Below, in pieces: positions 32,105 to 43,331 of a stretch of 64,000 nucleotides of DNA (positions are counted from its first letter, which is position 1; every line of letters begins with the position of its first letter). A program made the position numbers and the translations under genes. The notes below the pieces were generated by a model. It searched no databases, was not told where the DNA came from, and worked only from the letters and a program-made list of their open reading frames with translations. The stretch comes from Leguminivora glycinivorella (Eukaryota; Arthropoda; Insecta; Lepidoptera; Tortricidae). The DNA is taken from assembly GCF_023078275.1 (NCBI RefSeq), contig NC_062974.1:23427119-23491118 (forward strand). Direction: 5' to 3'.

Positions 32105-32345
32105 ATAAATAAATAAATATTGGGGGACACCTTACACAGATCAACTTAGCCCCAAACTAAGCAAAGCTTGTACTATGGGTGCTAAGCGACGATATACATA
32201 CTTAAATAGATAACATAGAAAACATCCATGACTCGGGAACAAATATCTGTGCTCATCACACAAATAAATGCCCTTACCGGGATTCGAACCCAGGACCGCG
32301 GCTCAGCAGGCAGGGTCACTACCGACTGAGCCAGACCGGTCGTCA
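32105..32345 (-). repeat. tRNA-derived SINE (family P), copy 3
   Basis: Complete on the minus strand: head with CTGGCTCAGTCGGTAGTGAC, B box GGTTCGAATCC, body, and an ATTT tail at 32105-32118. Confidence 0.75.
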
Positions 32346-32576
32346 AATGTAACTGGTGAAATAGCCCACAGGTCGAACGTAGTTCGTGGTAGACCCTCAG
32401 AATTGAGCGAATCTCGCTGTTATTACAGGCGCGTTGCGAATCCAGCGATAATGAGTGGAGAGTGAAAATAAAGCAAAAATACTATACTACGTGACAATTT
32501 AGCAATTTCAGGTTTAGTTACATTGCTTCAACTATGTTGTTTCAACTGTTTTTATACTAGCTTTGCTTCCGGCGAC

Positions 32577-32639
32577 CCTACACTCTAAAAAATGAAGACC
32601 AACTAAGAGCAGTTTTCTCTTAGTTGTTTAGAGTGTAGG
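32577..32639. mobile_element. 63-bp hairpin
   Basis: CCTACACTCTAAA ... CAACTAAGAG, a 7-base loop, CTCTTAGTTG ... TTTAGAGTGTAGG. It may be a minimal fold-back element. Confidence 0.45.
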
Positions 32640-32882
32640 CTCCCAATGTACATTTCATTAGGATACGTTGTTTCGTTGGCTAATGAAAATTACTGTATTT
32701 CCAAAACGATACGCTTGGCGCGCTGTTCAAAATTCCTCAGAGATGCTTACAGATGTAGTGCGGAAAGGTTTTCCTTCGTATTTTTACGGAGACGTTCGTA
32801 TTTGCCATGCTAGTTCAGACAATGTCAGTACGTCTTGTACTGAGACTGGCTGAAATAGCATGACACGTTCGTATGTTCCCGT

Positions 32883-33172
32883 CAAAGAGGATCGAGTATT
32901 AATGAGAGTTACTGTCGAAGTAAAATGTGTAATCACAGTGCATAGACTGCCATCTCTTGATACAGGCTTAAAACTTTTGAACTGCAGTTCTGAAAATTTG
33001 GTCCATATTCTTAGTTTGATATGTGTTAAAATATCAAATATTAATATTAGCGCCATCTAGCTGAACGTACTTGAAAGGTGTAATGCCATCTAGGCCACCG
33101 TACCTTTTTCCTTATGGTACTGAGGTACGTTTTTTTATTAGACTTTATCTGTCTATACGGAGTTATATATGT
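32883..33172 (-). repeat. Family H repeat, copy 4 (inverted)
   Basis: CAAAGAGGATCGAGTATTAA through TCTGTCTATACGGAGTTATA; full-length. Confidence 0.65.
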
Positions 33173-33566
33173 CTTTGGTTTCCGTAAAAATACGGAGAAA
33201 ATTCTTTTCGCACTACAGCTGTACCGAGTTTTCGTTTCGTTTCAGTTTTCGAATCAAAATTACTTGATAAGTAAGCGAACGAAATCTTGTCTCTATTTCC
33301 TTGACTCATATGTACATATATATTTGTATGTTATTCTTGTGTCCTCTGTAACTGATAAACCTTGCTCCCCGTATCTTTGGCGCGGCAAAAATAAGAGGAA
33401 TCAAAACGGCCATGTTTATACAATAGGGGCGCGACATAAGACGAGGCCCATTTGACGGACGGCAGAGCTAAGATGGCTATCATTTGCGAACGAAACGGTA
33501 ATCTCTCTCTCACTCTTCCATAATAGTGGTACAGAGTCAAGGAAAGAAATAGATATATAATCAATT

Positions 33567-33625
33567 TTAAATCAGAGTGGATTTACCAGAGTTTGGAGTT
33601 AAGCGACACAAATAATAAATCGGTA
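33567..33625. repeat. Family GG, half copy
   Basis: GAGTGGATTTACCAGAGTTT then GGAGTTAAGCGACACA corresponds to the right arm of 35709-35842. Confidence 0.4.
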
Positions 33626-33706
33626 ACGTAGACAACATTAATCGAGAAAATCATTTTTCTATCGTGTTATAATTATTTCAGTCAACCCCATCTAAAATTG
33701 TTATAT

Positions 33707-34390
33707 TTAAAAAACCGGCCAAGAGCGTGTCAGGCCACGCTCAGTGTAGGGTTCCGTAGTTTTCCGTATTTTTCTCAAAAACTACTGAACCTATCAAGTT
33801 TAAAACAATTTTCCAAGAAATTATTTATAAAGTTCTACATTTGTGATTTTTTTATATTTTTTAAACATATACACGCATAAGTAAAATATAAGCATAGTAT
33901 AAGTGCAGTGATATACACGCATCAGCTATCAGCTGCTAGTGTATCAAATAATATAATATAATATAATATAATATGGTTCAAAAGTTAGAGGGGGGGGGAC
34001 GCATTTTTTTTTTCCTTTAGGAGCGATTATTTCCGAAAATATTAATATTATCAAAAAACGATCTTAGTAAACCCTTATTAATTTTTAAATACCTATCCAA
34101 CAATATATCACACGTTAGGGTTGGAATGAAAAAAAATATCAGCCCCCATTTTTTATTTTACATGTAGAAACTTTATTCCCCTTAACTAATAACAAACATT
34201 GTATTTTTTCCACTCAGCTTCATGCCAAGGGACCCTTTTTCCGTGGATTTTTGCACTTTGTTGGCGTGATTGATATACATATTGGTACCAAATTTCAGCT
34301 TTCTAGTGCTAACGGTTACTGAGATTATCCGCGGACGAACAGACATGGCGAAACTATAAGGGTTCCTAGTTGACTACGGAACCCTAAAAA
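33707..34390 (+). repeat. Family F repeat, copy 2
   Basis: Starts AAAACCGGCCAAGAGCGTGT and ends GACTACGGAACCCTAAAAA. About 105 bp including an ATAAT pentanucleotide run (33946-33975) interrupts the CATATGGTTCAAAAG segment seen in copy 3. Confidence 0.65.
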
Positions 34391-34612
34391 TGATGAAAAC
34401 ACGTGCACTTATATCGTGTACATTTCGCACTCATTTCCTTCTCATTTATCATCCCATTTTTTTCTTATCGGTGCCAAAACACGGCCGGCCATTGGCGGGA
34501 GTTTTTACACCCCCCGGGGCTAATTTCCTCCCTGGCACAATGCCAGGTCATGGTCGGATACGTATGTCACATGTATATGCCTATGTATACATGTACACTT
34601 TTACAGTCAACA

Positions 34613-34740
34613 ACATAGAGGAATAAGTAAGGGATGAGTTGCAACTCCCTACATCAGTAAATGCGAGTTATTTGTATAGGCATAGTTGTAGAGACATCTA
34701 GCGACAATCACGCGTCAACTAGCGTAAATTATCAGTACTG
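34613..34740 (+). repeat. Family FF repeat, copy 2
   Basis: CATAGAGGAATAAGTAAGGG, TGCGAGTTATTTGTATAGGC and GACAATCACGCGTCAA; inverse of 15237-15378. A third fragment is at 35195-35260. Confidence 0.5.
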
Positions 34741-34819
34741 CTACTTGTCAATAGATGTGGTGACGAACGAAGAGTCTAATGCTCACCAACTTTAAGCTAA
34801 TATTACAATAGTATTAATA

Positions 34820-35110
34820 AGTCCCGTCCCGTCCCGTCCCGTGTGGTGACGGGTTAAGAATTTCACCACACCCTTTCTTCCCGTGGGTGTCGTAGAAGGC
34901 GACTGTGGGATATGGGGCAAATTGTGGCGTAGGCGAGAGGCTGGCAACCTGTCACTGCAATGTCACAGTTTCGTTTTCTTTCAGCCCCTTGTTTGCCAAG
35001 AGTGGCACTGAAACTTGAGAAGTTTCATGTGCTCTGCTTACCCCTTCATGGGATACTGGCGCCATCGGGCCTTCGTATTTGAAATGATAGTATGTATGTA
35101 TGTATTATTA
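34820..35110 (+). repeat. Family Q SINE/LINE tail, copy 2, with TCCCG run
   Basis: A TCCCG repeat at 34820-34842 precedes CCCGTGGGTGTCGTAGAAGG, GCTGGCAACCTGTCACTGC, CATGTGCTCTGCTTACCCCT and a TATGTATGTA tail. Best copy of the family. Confidence 0.6.
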
Positions 35111-35194
35111 TGTTTTCAATTCCTTCTGCTTGTAATATAAGTTGTAATATTATTTTTTTGGCAGATTAGACACTGTTGACACCTAGTATCGAGT

Positions 35195-35260
35195 AGTGGT
35201 ACTGATAATTCACTCTATTTGACGCGTGATTGTCGCTAGTCACTATAACTATTTCTTTTG
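35195..35260 (-). repeat. Family FF repeat, fragment
   Basis: GTACTGATAATTCACTCTAT then TTGACGCGTGATTGTCGC matches the left end of copy 1. Confidence 0.4.
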
Positions 35261-35295
35261 TATGAGCTTGTATTGTGCAGAGCGACGTCTGTAGA

Positions 35296-35620
35296 TGAGC
35301 ATTTCTTTTTTTTTGCCACTTTTATGAAGTGTGATATTTTTGAAAAAAAAAAAAATGCTATTTCTACTCAGAATTACTAAGCCTTTTCAATCCTAGTAGT
35401 TAAAAAAATTGTCCCATGTGATTTTTTCTTATTTTGTTACCATTTTCCGTACATTTTGTATGGGTAACAAAAGAGGAAAGTAACAAAAATGTATGGAAAT
35501 TCTGTGACACTTTTTGTCTCCCAGTGAGATTGAAAGTACTCGTGATTCTGAGTACAATTTACCTAAAATTCCCTAAAACAATAAAAAAAAAATATTGGCA
35601 AAAAAAAAGAAATGCTCAGA
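35296..35620. mobile_element. Family S element, copy 2
   Basis: Ends TGAGCATTTCTTTTTTTTTG and AAAAAAAAAGAAATGCTCA are inverse; about 325 bp, with GGAAAGTAACAAAAATGTAT shared with copy 1. Confidence 0.6.
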
Positions 35621-35708
35621 TAATGTCCTTAGGTATTTTGTTTTGTAGATTGTGAATTTGACTACTACTTTTATACTACTTAATTCATGATGAATATCAA
35701 AACGCGCA

Positions 35709-35842
35709 TGTGTCGCTTAGCTTCAAACTCGGGTAAATCCATTCCGATTTAAGGTTGATTATGTATAAAAAAATATAAAATCTGAAAAAGAATCAACCTT
35801 ATAGCAGAATGGATTTACCCATGGTTGAAGTTAAGCGACACA
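35709..35842. mobile_element. Hairpin element GG
   Basis: Arms TGTGTCGCTTAGCTTCAAAC then GGGTAAATCCATTC, and the inverse. The loop is AT-rich with GGTTGATT/AATCAACC also pairing. Confidence 0.6.
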
Positions 35843-36349
35843 TATAATCTTGCACCAAACTATCTCAGTTTTGCCCAATGGTTGACTAGTACAGAATGCC
35901 TTAAGATGGTAAGTCTGCCAGTTGTATTTTTCATTGTTAATTTGTGTTTCATTGTTAGTTTATATAAAGAGAATAATGTTCAAATCGCCTTTCGTTTTTA
36001 AATTAGGGACATAAGTTATTGAGCCAAGAGATAGGCCGAAATGAAATATAACGGGGCGTATTGACTTTTATTTGCGTTTAATGTAAGATAAAGGGTTAGG
36101 TATTCAGTGGAATAAGTTATCATAATAGTTGTTCTTACAACTGCGAACAAATATTGGATAATATGTTTCTGTGACCTCAGCAGCAGCAGCTGGTCCATAC
36201 AAGCCAATTCCCACCGGCTTGCCTAAAATTGATTACCTACTAGTAAAGTACCTAATGCTAAGATAGGTTTATTTTTGCTCAGTGTTGCCTAGCAGAAATT
36301 TTCACCAGTCGCCACTGGTGATCTGTGACTAAAGCGTAAAATACACACG

Positions 36350-36452
36350 GGTGGCGAGGAACGTGGGGCGTGGAGCGGACGCCTGCGCCGCGTCGCTTGA
36401 TTGTAATTTAAAAAACGTCTCTTCAGTACATTTTGTGTAGGAAAGACGTAAA
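36350..36452. mobile_element. Family A palindrome, single arm
   Basis: GGAGCGGACGCCTGCGCCGC, GATTGTAATTTAAAAAACG and TTCAGTACATTTTGTGTAGG; second arm absent. Confidence 0.5.
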
Positions 36453-36888
36453 GTTTCCTTAGTCTATGGACCCTATACTTCAGAGGTGTTATATTATGCG
36501 CGGTGTCGATCCTAACAATTCTCACCTTATTGTAATTCATCGGAAAAAATACACATGTATTACTTACCTACATTATTTTGAGGCGTTTCGACGTCATATT
36601 TAGTCCGCCCACAATAAAACGCTGCATTCAGGATTATTAGCAGTCGGTTGAAACGAGAACACATCTCAAGGAAGTAATATTATAATAACTCCACTGTATT
36701 ATAACGCCAACTTTTGTCCGTTCACCAGATGTTCAATTCGTCATAGTCTCGTTAACTTCGTTCACAAGAGCTCACGATCGCCGAAACAAATGACAACGCA
36801 TGTGGGTAGGGGACGGTGCGAGTGCGACTTGTCTTTGCGTGGGTTGGACGTTGCTATGTTAAAACTGTTATAATCTAGTATGAATAAC

Positions 36889-37065
36889 CTAACCTAACCA
36901 CAAAATTGAAATTTTGAATAAACCCCCGACATAATTGACCGATTTTCATGAACGAAGAACACTCCTGACTAACTCAGCTTTTAAACAAAAAAAAACTAAA
37001 TCAAAATAGGTTGATCCTAGACAGACAGACACGTCAAACGTTTTTGCGTCGTGGGTTAAAAACAA
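36889..37065 (-). repeat. Family E repeat, copy 4
   Basis: CCTAACCTAACCACAAAATT at the start and TTTTTGCGTCGTGGGTTAAA at the end; the centre is shortened. Confidence 0.6.
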
Positions 37066-37328
37066 CATCGACGTAAGATGACATTGGGATAATAACTGCT
37101 GCTGCAATACTGTTGCGATATTATTGCAGCAACATTGATGTCGATGTTGCTACTTTTTCTTTCATACAATATGCAAATTCTGCCCCTCTAGCACAACATC
37201 AAGCGCGACTTCAAGTATGGACTCGCGCGCGACAAGGCAAGTTGTGCTTTCAGACCCTTTAGCCCGCACCGCATATTGCCCGTAGGTTAGTGTTTTTCTC
37301 ATAATGTAGCTGAGCGTAAGCGTAAGTT

Positions 37329-37456
37329 CGTTTTCACATTATCCGATCCGATATCGGATGTAGGAAGGATTTCAAAGGCAAAAATTAAAGATGGTGGTTT
37401 AAATGTATGGGATATCGGTCCGACATCCGATATCGGATCGGATAATGTGAAAACGC
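37329..37456. mobile_element. Palindromic MITE family C, copy 3
   Basis: TCGTTTTCACATTATCCGAT and its inverse, with AAGATGGTGG in the centre. Confidence 0.65.
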
Positions 37457-37982
37457 ACTAAGCGAGAGCGTGCTTTGGTACGCAGATATTAAAAATTCGA
37501 TGTGTGTGTTTCAATTTTAAAAAGCAATCACAGATTTTTTCTATCTGACGAAAAACAGAAACCTTACAATTCGAGCCGCCGAAGTCCCTGGTAAAACTCT
37601 GAACTTCAATACTTAAAAAAAGGACTAAAAACGCACTACTATATATACTTTTGTAAAACTCAATTTATGAGCGTATACAGTATCTTATACTTGTTAACGA
37701 TTATTCGAAGAATATGCCGCTTGAAATTATGACGAAAGGCCATAGGTCAATCATTTAATGCTGAAATCCTAGACGGTGAAAGAGCCCTTGAAGGCAAATT
37801 GAAAAGGCTACTGTAGATGAAATCACGAGGGTCATGTGGCATCTAGCCCCTTTTGAGACATAAAAGGATACCTAACTCGGTAATATTAAGGTGACCTTGT
37901 AGACATTCTCGTAAAGGTCAGATTGATATATTCTGGACTTAATTTTAGATGACCTACGTAATTCTGTACCTATAGTCTCTAT

Positions 37983-38200
37983 TTTTAACCCCCGACGCAA
38001 AAACGAAGGGGTGTTATAAGTTTGACGTGTCTGTCTGTCTGTGGCATCGTAGCTCTCGAATGGATGAACCGATTTTGATTTAGTTTTTTTTGTCTGAAAG
38101 CTGAGTTAGTCGGGAGTGTTCTTAGCCATGTTTCATGAAAATCGGTTCACTAGGTCGCGGTCGGGGGTTTTTTCAAAATTTTAATTTTGTGGTTAGGTTA
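37983..38200 (+). repeat. Family E repeat, copy 5
   Basis: TTTTTAACCCCCGACGCAAA to TTTTAATTTTGTGGTTAGGT, with a short GTCT run. Confidence 0.65.
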
Positions 38201-38216
38201 TTAAGTATTTAAACAA

Positions 38217-38360
38217 ATATTTAAAAAAAATATTTCAAGCGGGTTACTCCCTGAAAACATTTAGCTAGCGTGCACGTAAGTCGATATAGCGTTCGACTTA
38301 ATACGTGAGTAACCCGCTTAAAATATTTTTTTTTAAATATGTATGAGTCTCACGGGAGTT
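38217..38360. mobile_element. Fold-back unit with nested inner hairpin
   Basis: Outer arms TTTCAAGCGGGTTACTC and GAGTAACCCGCTTAAAA within 38217-38340. Inner arms ACGTAAGTCGA and TCGACTTAATACGT. It is followed by GAGTCTCACGGGAGTTTTA, the word that also follows the unit at 17328. Confidence 0.5.
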
Positions 38361-38741
38361 TTATAGTTAAAATTTAAACAAATGTAGACAAAATGTACCC
38401 TCAAAAGGCTCCTTAAGCCACTAAGGGCCACTTGCGCCAAGGAAAATGGAGGGTTGATCTACCATTTTATATGGAATTTGACAGATGACAGCCCACTATC
38501 CTCGATTTAAGTGCTTGGTGCAAGTGGGCCTTAAAATATTACATGACCAAATAAGAAGGTTAAAGACAAGTCGCTCAGCAACAGATCCGCTTTCGTATGT
38601 ACATATATACATACAGCAGCAGCAGCAAAAAAAAAAAAAACGGAAAAACGCGCCGTGTTTTCCTAATTGGTAGAACCAAATTGATAGGTGTTTAGTGTTT
38701 AGTGTAATATGGTCAGTTGCGGGACTTCGGACCGTCAACAT

Positions 38742-38790
38742 CAGCTCCTGAGGATGCCTCGTAGAGAGGCGAAACACGTGTCGAGTTTTG
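38742..38790 (+). ncRNA. Hammerhead ribozyme candidate 2 (Penelope-like type)
   Basis: Core CTGAGGA (38748-38754), one extra T, stem II GCCTC/GAGGC with loop GTAGA (38756-38770), GAAA (38771-38774). Stem III has two pairs, A-T and C-G, closed by the palindromic loop ACGT (38776-38779). Predicted cut after C38782. Stem I pairs 38743-38747 (AGCTC) with 38783-38787 (GAGTT), including one G-T. The two-pair stem III with palindromic loop is the form described for Penelope-like elements. Confidence 0.55.
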
Positions 38791-38983
38791 TATTTTTGGT
38801 GGTGGGTTGTTATATTTATTTGCGTATTTATTTTTATTTTTGCGGTGGGAGGGTGGGAAAATTAATTGCATGTAAAAAATACGCAAGTAATTATAACAGG
38901 TCAGCACTGATTGACTTGCACGTTATATATTCGCGGATTAGCAAAGGAAAGTTCTAGTTTACGATTAAATGAATATGGTTTGA

Positions 38984-39322
38984 TGTATTGGCGCGCGCTG
39001 GTAGCCTAGCGGTAAGTACGTGCGACTTTCTTTCCGGAGGTCGTGGGTTCGAACCCCGGCTCGCACCAATGAGTTTTTCGGAATTTATGTGCGAAATGTC
39101 ATTTGATATTTGCCAGTCGCTTTTCAGTGAAGGAAAACATCGTAAGGAAACCGGACTAATTACAGTAAGGTCTAATTTACCCTCCTGGTTGGAAGGTCAG
39201 ATGGCAGTCGCTTTCGTAAAAACTAGTGCCTACGTCAAATCTTGGGATTAGTTGTCAAAGCGGACCCCAGGCTCCCATGAGCCGTGGCAAATGCCGGGAT
39301 AACACAAGGAGGATGATGATGG
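38984..39322 (+). repeat. tRNA-derived SINE with GATGATG tail
   Basis: Head: A box TAGCCTAGCGGTAAGTACG and B box GGTTCGAACCCC, about 40 bp apart as in a tRNA. Body: GGAAAACATCGTAAGGAAAC and AAATGCCGGGATAAC. It ends GGATGATGATGG. Possible RNA polymerase III promoter intact. Confidence 0.7.
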
Positions 39323-39439
39323 TTGACGTATTCAAAAATCTCGTACTAACCTTATTTTATATTTTGCGTAAAGAAAATGATAGCCTCTCTCCCGTTTACC
39401 TTCAAAAACATTTGACGCGCCGCTAGTCACAGCGTCAAT

Positions 39440-39595
39440 CTCAATCGTTGACGCTAATATAGATGCCGATTAAAAGTAGGTATCGAATCGCAGTCTGGCT
39501 CAGTCGCACCAATACGGAAAAGCGATAGAGATAGCTAGCTGTGATAACTATATTATCGTAAGCGTTTGTGCATTTACCCTGTTGAGATAATTGTT
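39440..39595. mobile_element. Family J hairpin repeat, copy 5 (uninterrupted)
   Basis: CAGTCTGGCTCAGTCGCACC then AATACGGAAAAGCGATAGAG shows the intact target into which element K inserted at 28558. Confidence 0.55.
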
Positions 39596-39857
39596 TCCTA
39601 AAGAACCTTCTATCTATAAGTGACGGGACCCTCTTCAGTCTGTCCGTGTCCTGTTGCGAATAAAAGGAGCTATTATTCGGTGCCCTGTTAATGGTGAATT
39701 TCTTTAGATGCACGGACGGACGGACGGACAGATCTAGGAAGGATCTCGGCGGATGTTACTGACCTCGACTATACTCACACAGATTGAAATAGTAAATAAA
39801 CAAAAATTATACACCGAAAATAAGGCTATTAACTTTTAGTATATCTTCAGTATATAT

Positions 39858-40531
39858 GGGAGACCGGGGCTAGTTGACTATAGGGGTAGGTTGACTAACT
39901 ATTAAAAAAATGAGCCAAAAATCAAACTTGAGCCAACCAGTGAGGTATGAAAGTCCGTCACCTCTCCCCGCTCAGTCATCGGTGAGCCTCTCGTACCTCA
40001 TATTGTATCACAGCAATTTCCGTATGAAAAATTTCCTTTTCAGTACAGATGGTGTTTTTTTTTACGCAAGTGCGAGAAGTGGTTCATTATATGCCAGATC
40101 GAAACTTTCAAGGCTCATCTGTACTGAAAAACGTCGTACGATACACATGCACAAAGGAAATTCGTAACTCGTGTCGATTTAAAACACTCCCTTCGGTCGT
40201 GTTTTAATTTATCGCCACTCGATTCGAACTTCCTTTTTTACGCACTTGTATCGTAATGTACTATTTTTTGTTACCGAAAATGTATAGAAATCTGGTAACA
40301 AAAAAGGAAGGTTTCTTACAAACAACCTAGGACATTTTGGGAAACCTAGTGGATCTTACTCAGCATCATGGACTCTATCAGCCTACCAATTTTTATCAAA
40401 ATCGGAGACGTGATCGAAATGTACAAATTTTTTGTGAATTGCTCATCACTGGTTGGCTCAAGTTTGATTTTTGGCTCAATTTTTTAATAGTTAGTCAACG
40501 TACCCCTATAGTCAACTAGCCCCGGTCTCCC
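39858..40531. mobile_element. Element V, long terminal inverted repeats
   Basis: 674 bp. Left arm GGGAGACCGGGGCTAGTTGA through AAAATCAAACTTGAGCCAAC (about 90 bp); the right arm is its inverse. It has no coding frame. Inner unit W (40041-40126) is bounded by CAGTACAGATG and CATCTGTACTG. Confidence 0.65.
40041..40126. mobile_element. Inner hairpin unit W
   Basis: 86 bp with 11-bp perfect inverted ends and CAAGTGCGAGAAGTGGTTCA inside. It may be a separate insertion in V. Confidence 0.4.
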
Positions 40532-40940
40532 CTACGTAAATGTTATTATATTACTACGTTTTACTCTCTTACAACGAAGGCGTCGACGTGTGATCTCATC
40601 ACTTAACATAATGTGAGCATCTTGAATAAACCTTTGCGCAAAACTGTCACTACACACTTATAAATTTTATAACAAGCGCGTTCCTTGTTAGGGTTGCCTA
40701 TAATCCAGAAATTTTCGTCCACTCTTTCGATTTCTTGTCCTTTGTGAGGCTATCCGAAAATTGCCCAAAAAGGATATCCTTTGCATCGCGGATTTTGCTA
40801 AGTACTGCGGTTTTGACATAGACATACATTACGCATATGACTGAGTGACAATGGAGTGACATTAAGATAATATTTAAAGAGGTCAGCCTACACTTATCCT
40901 TTTTGCATGTAAACAAACCTATTTTCTAATTAGATGAAAC

Positions 40941-41183
40941 GGACTTGTAATAAGAGAAAGCAGGTTAGCATGGTATGGGCATGTAATGAAATGGAGGGAT
41001 GAAAGCAATGTTATAAAACGAGTGGTAAATATGAAAGTGGATGGATACAATGGTAGTGGAAGGCCTAAGAAAAGATGGATGGAATGTGTGAACAACGATA
41101 TGAGAGTGAAAGGTATTAGTATGGAAATGACGGCTGATAGAGAGAAATGGAGGAAGATGATCTGCTGCGCCGACCCCAAATAA
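40941..41183 (+). pseudogene. RTE-clade LINE ORF C-terminus
   Basis: An open frame before a stop at 41181-41183 reads SRLAWYGHVMKWRDE, then GRPKKRWMECVNNDMR and ADREKWRKMICCADPK. This is the conserved end of RTE/BovB-type reverse-transcriptase proteins. A GATGATGG tail follows. It is 5'-truncated, with no frameshift in the surviving 80 codons. Confidence 0.75.
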
Positions 41184-41329
41184 TGGGAAAAGGGCAAGGG
41201 AATGATGATGGACTTGTAATAAACATGCCTTTGAGAAACAGGATAAAAATACACTTGTACAAATTTTGATTAATTGTAAACTTGTAGACTTGTTGACTTG
41301 TAACATTAGAGAAACAGGCCCGTATTTTT

Positions 41330-41440
41330 GACGTGCAAAAGGTTTGGTATAAAATGTTTTAATTTGTATTGCTTAAGTATGGGCTAGTTATTAGTAAGCA
41401 ATACAAATTAAAAAATCTTATACCCCACCTTTTGTACGGC
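41330..41440. repeat. Near-perfect inverted repeat
   Basis: ACGTGCAAAAGGTTTGGTAT then AAAATGTTTTAATTTGTATT, a 16-base loop, and the inverse ending CCTTTTGTACG. Arms of about 45 bp. It directly precedes the tandem array. Confidence 0.6.
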
Positions 41441-42345
41441 AAAGCCGCTATTTTACACCCAATGACTGGATTACTAGGGTTGGTCAGGATTTTTGGATGG
41501 AATTACTCGTATGTTCGTAATTTATATTTACACGCGGGTTTGGAGATGCGAACGGGTTAGAAAGGATTTTTAAACAGGTTTAAAGGGTTTTGAAGGGTTT
41601 TAATGCTTGGTTTTATCGACTCGCATGAAGTAGCGAGTCGTTTCTTTCCCTTTGACTCGAATTGTTGAATACAACTATACATAAGTGGTAATTGTCAGGA
41701 TTTTTAGGCTAAAACCTGGACTTTTGTCGACTATCCCAGTTTTCATATGACTAGTTGGTAACCCTATCTCCACGTGTCGTGTATTTACGGTACGTCACTA
41801 AAAGCATGCTCGTGTAGCATCAATAATTCTCATTGCCGCCTCATCACGCTCCATGGAATTACCCGTTTTATTTTTATTTACACGCGGGTGTAGATGCGAA
41901 CGGGTTAGAAAGGGTTTTAAGGCAATTTTAAAGGGGTTTAAAGGGTTCAAATTCTTGGTATTATTTACTCGGATTAAGTTTCATTCCCTTTGACTATTTT
42001 AAGTTTTGTATTCGTCAGGATTTTAAGGCTTAAAGCCGGGTGTCAGACTATCCTACTTTTGTTATGTGACTAGTTGGTAACCCTATCTCCACGTGTCGTG
42101 TATTTACGGCCCGTCACTAAAAGCATGCTCGTGTAGCATCAATAATGCAGATCATTGCCACCTCATGACGCTTCATGGAGTTACCCGTTTTTTTTTACAC
42201 GCGGGTGTAGATGCGAACGGGTTAGAAAGGGTTTCAAGACAACTTTAAAGGGTTTTGAAGGGTTCCAATTCTTGATTTTATTTATTTTATTCCCTTTGAC
42301 TATCTGAAGTTTTGTATTTGTCAGGATTTTAAAGCTTAAGGGGCT
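41441..42345 (+). repeat. Tandem array, about 317-350-bp units
   Basis: CACGCGGGT begins units at 41531, 41881 and 42198, each with AGATGCGAACGGGTTAGAAA, GGTAACCCTATCTCCACG and AAGCATGCTCGTGTAGCATC. Spacing is 350 and 317 bp; unit 1 is longer by about 33 bp near 41630. A partial unit precedes the first and the last is cut at about 42345. Confidence 0.7.
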
Positions 42346-42464
42346 ACTAAAGGAGCGACTGACAGCTCATAGGCCACGCTTGTCAATTTCCTCAGTCCGC
42401 CGCATGCGCCGTCGACCCGCTCTAAATTCATAACACAACGCGCATTGTGAGCGAATGGAGCGTT

Positions 42465-42660
42465 GGATTAAATGGAGCGTTAGCGGAGCGCAATGATAGC
42501 GGTGCGCCGGACGAACGCTGGCGTTGCGCCTAGCGGACACCGGCGGAAACTAACGAGCGCGGATTGCGAGCGGAACGCCAGCGTTCGTCCGACGCACTGC
42601 TATCATTGCGCTCCGCTAACGCTACGCTATCAAAACGCTTTATGTGTGGCGAAGGCCTTA
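42465..42660. mobile_element. Palindromic MITE family B, copy 2
   Basis: The left end is lost; from GCGTTAGCGGAGCGCAATGA to the right end AAAACGCTTTATGTGTGGCG. Confidence 0.6.
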
Positions 42661-42747
42661 TTCCAAAATGTTGTTTTGATTTCTTATGTGTCATTCAATA
42701 ATTATTAGAAGTTTACAGTTGCAAAATTTAGGCTTACAAGTTACCAC

Positions 42748-42905
42748 GTGCAGAACGCTTTGAAAACGCTCCGCTAACGCTGCTAGTGGGGCCGAGCTTT
42801 TTTTATATACTATGTCGGTGGCAAACAAGCAAAGGAAAGCGGTCACCGTAACCTATAGACGCCTGCAACTCAAGGAGTGTCACGTGCGTTGCCAACCCAT
42901 CAGAA
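42748..42905 (-). repeat. Family B arm fused to family O tail
   Basis: 42748-42798 is a family B arm (AAACGCTCCGCTAACGC and GGCCGAGCTTT). 42798-42905 is an inverted family O tail (CGGTGGCAAACAAGC through GCGTTGCCAACCCATC). Confidence 0.5.
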
Positions 42906-43113
42906 ACTTGTACACTACCTTTTGCTGTGTTAAGTACACAGCAATAAGGAGCGTAAAAGTTCCAAGGAGGGTTCAGCTTGCTGCCGACTCAAAGGACAAT
43001 AGACGGAACAAATTAGCTTGAAGTGTCCTAAGTCGACGCTGCATAGATTGTACCTGTGCACGCTCGCCTGCCCCGCCGAACGCTCCGCACCGAGCGTCCT
43101 CTCAGGCCTTACA

Positions 43114-43331
43114 TTAAAGCCTCCGCCACACATAAAGCGTTTTGATAGCGTAGCATTAGCGGAGCGCAATGATAGCGGTGCGCCGGCGGATTCTGCTCGC
43201 AATCTGCGGTCGTTGGTTCCCGCCGGCGTCCGCTGGGCGCAACGCCAGCGTTCGTCCGGCGCACCGCTATCTTTGCGCTCCGTTACCGCTCCGCCTACGC
43301 TATCAAAACGTGCATGTGTGGCCGAACTTTA
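43114..43331. mobile_element. Palindromic MITE family B, copy 4
   Basis: TTAAAGCCTCCGCCACACAT on the left and TGTGGCCGAACTTTAA on the right, so TTAA is part of, or duplicated at, both ends. Confidence 0.65.

Noticed and set aside
34820..34842. TCCCG repeat as a CRISPR-like or regulatory array
   Set aside because: Simple five-base microsatellite at the edge of a family Q tail; no spacer structure.
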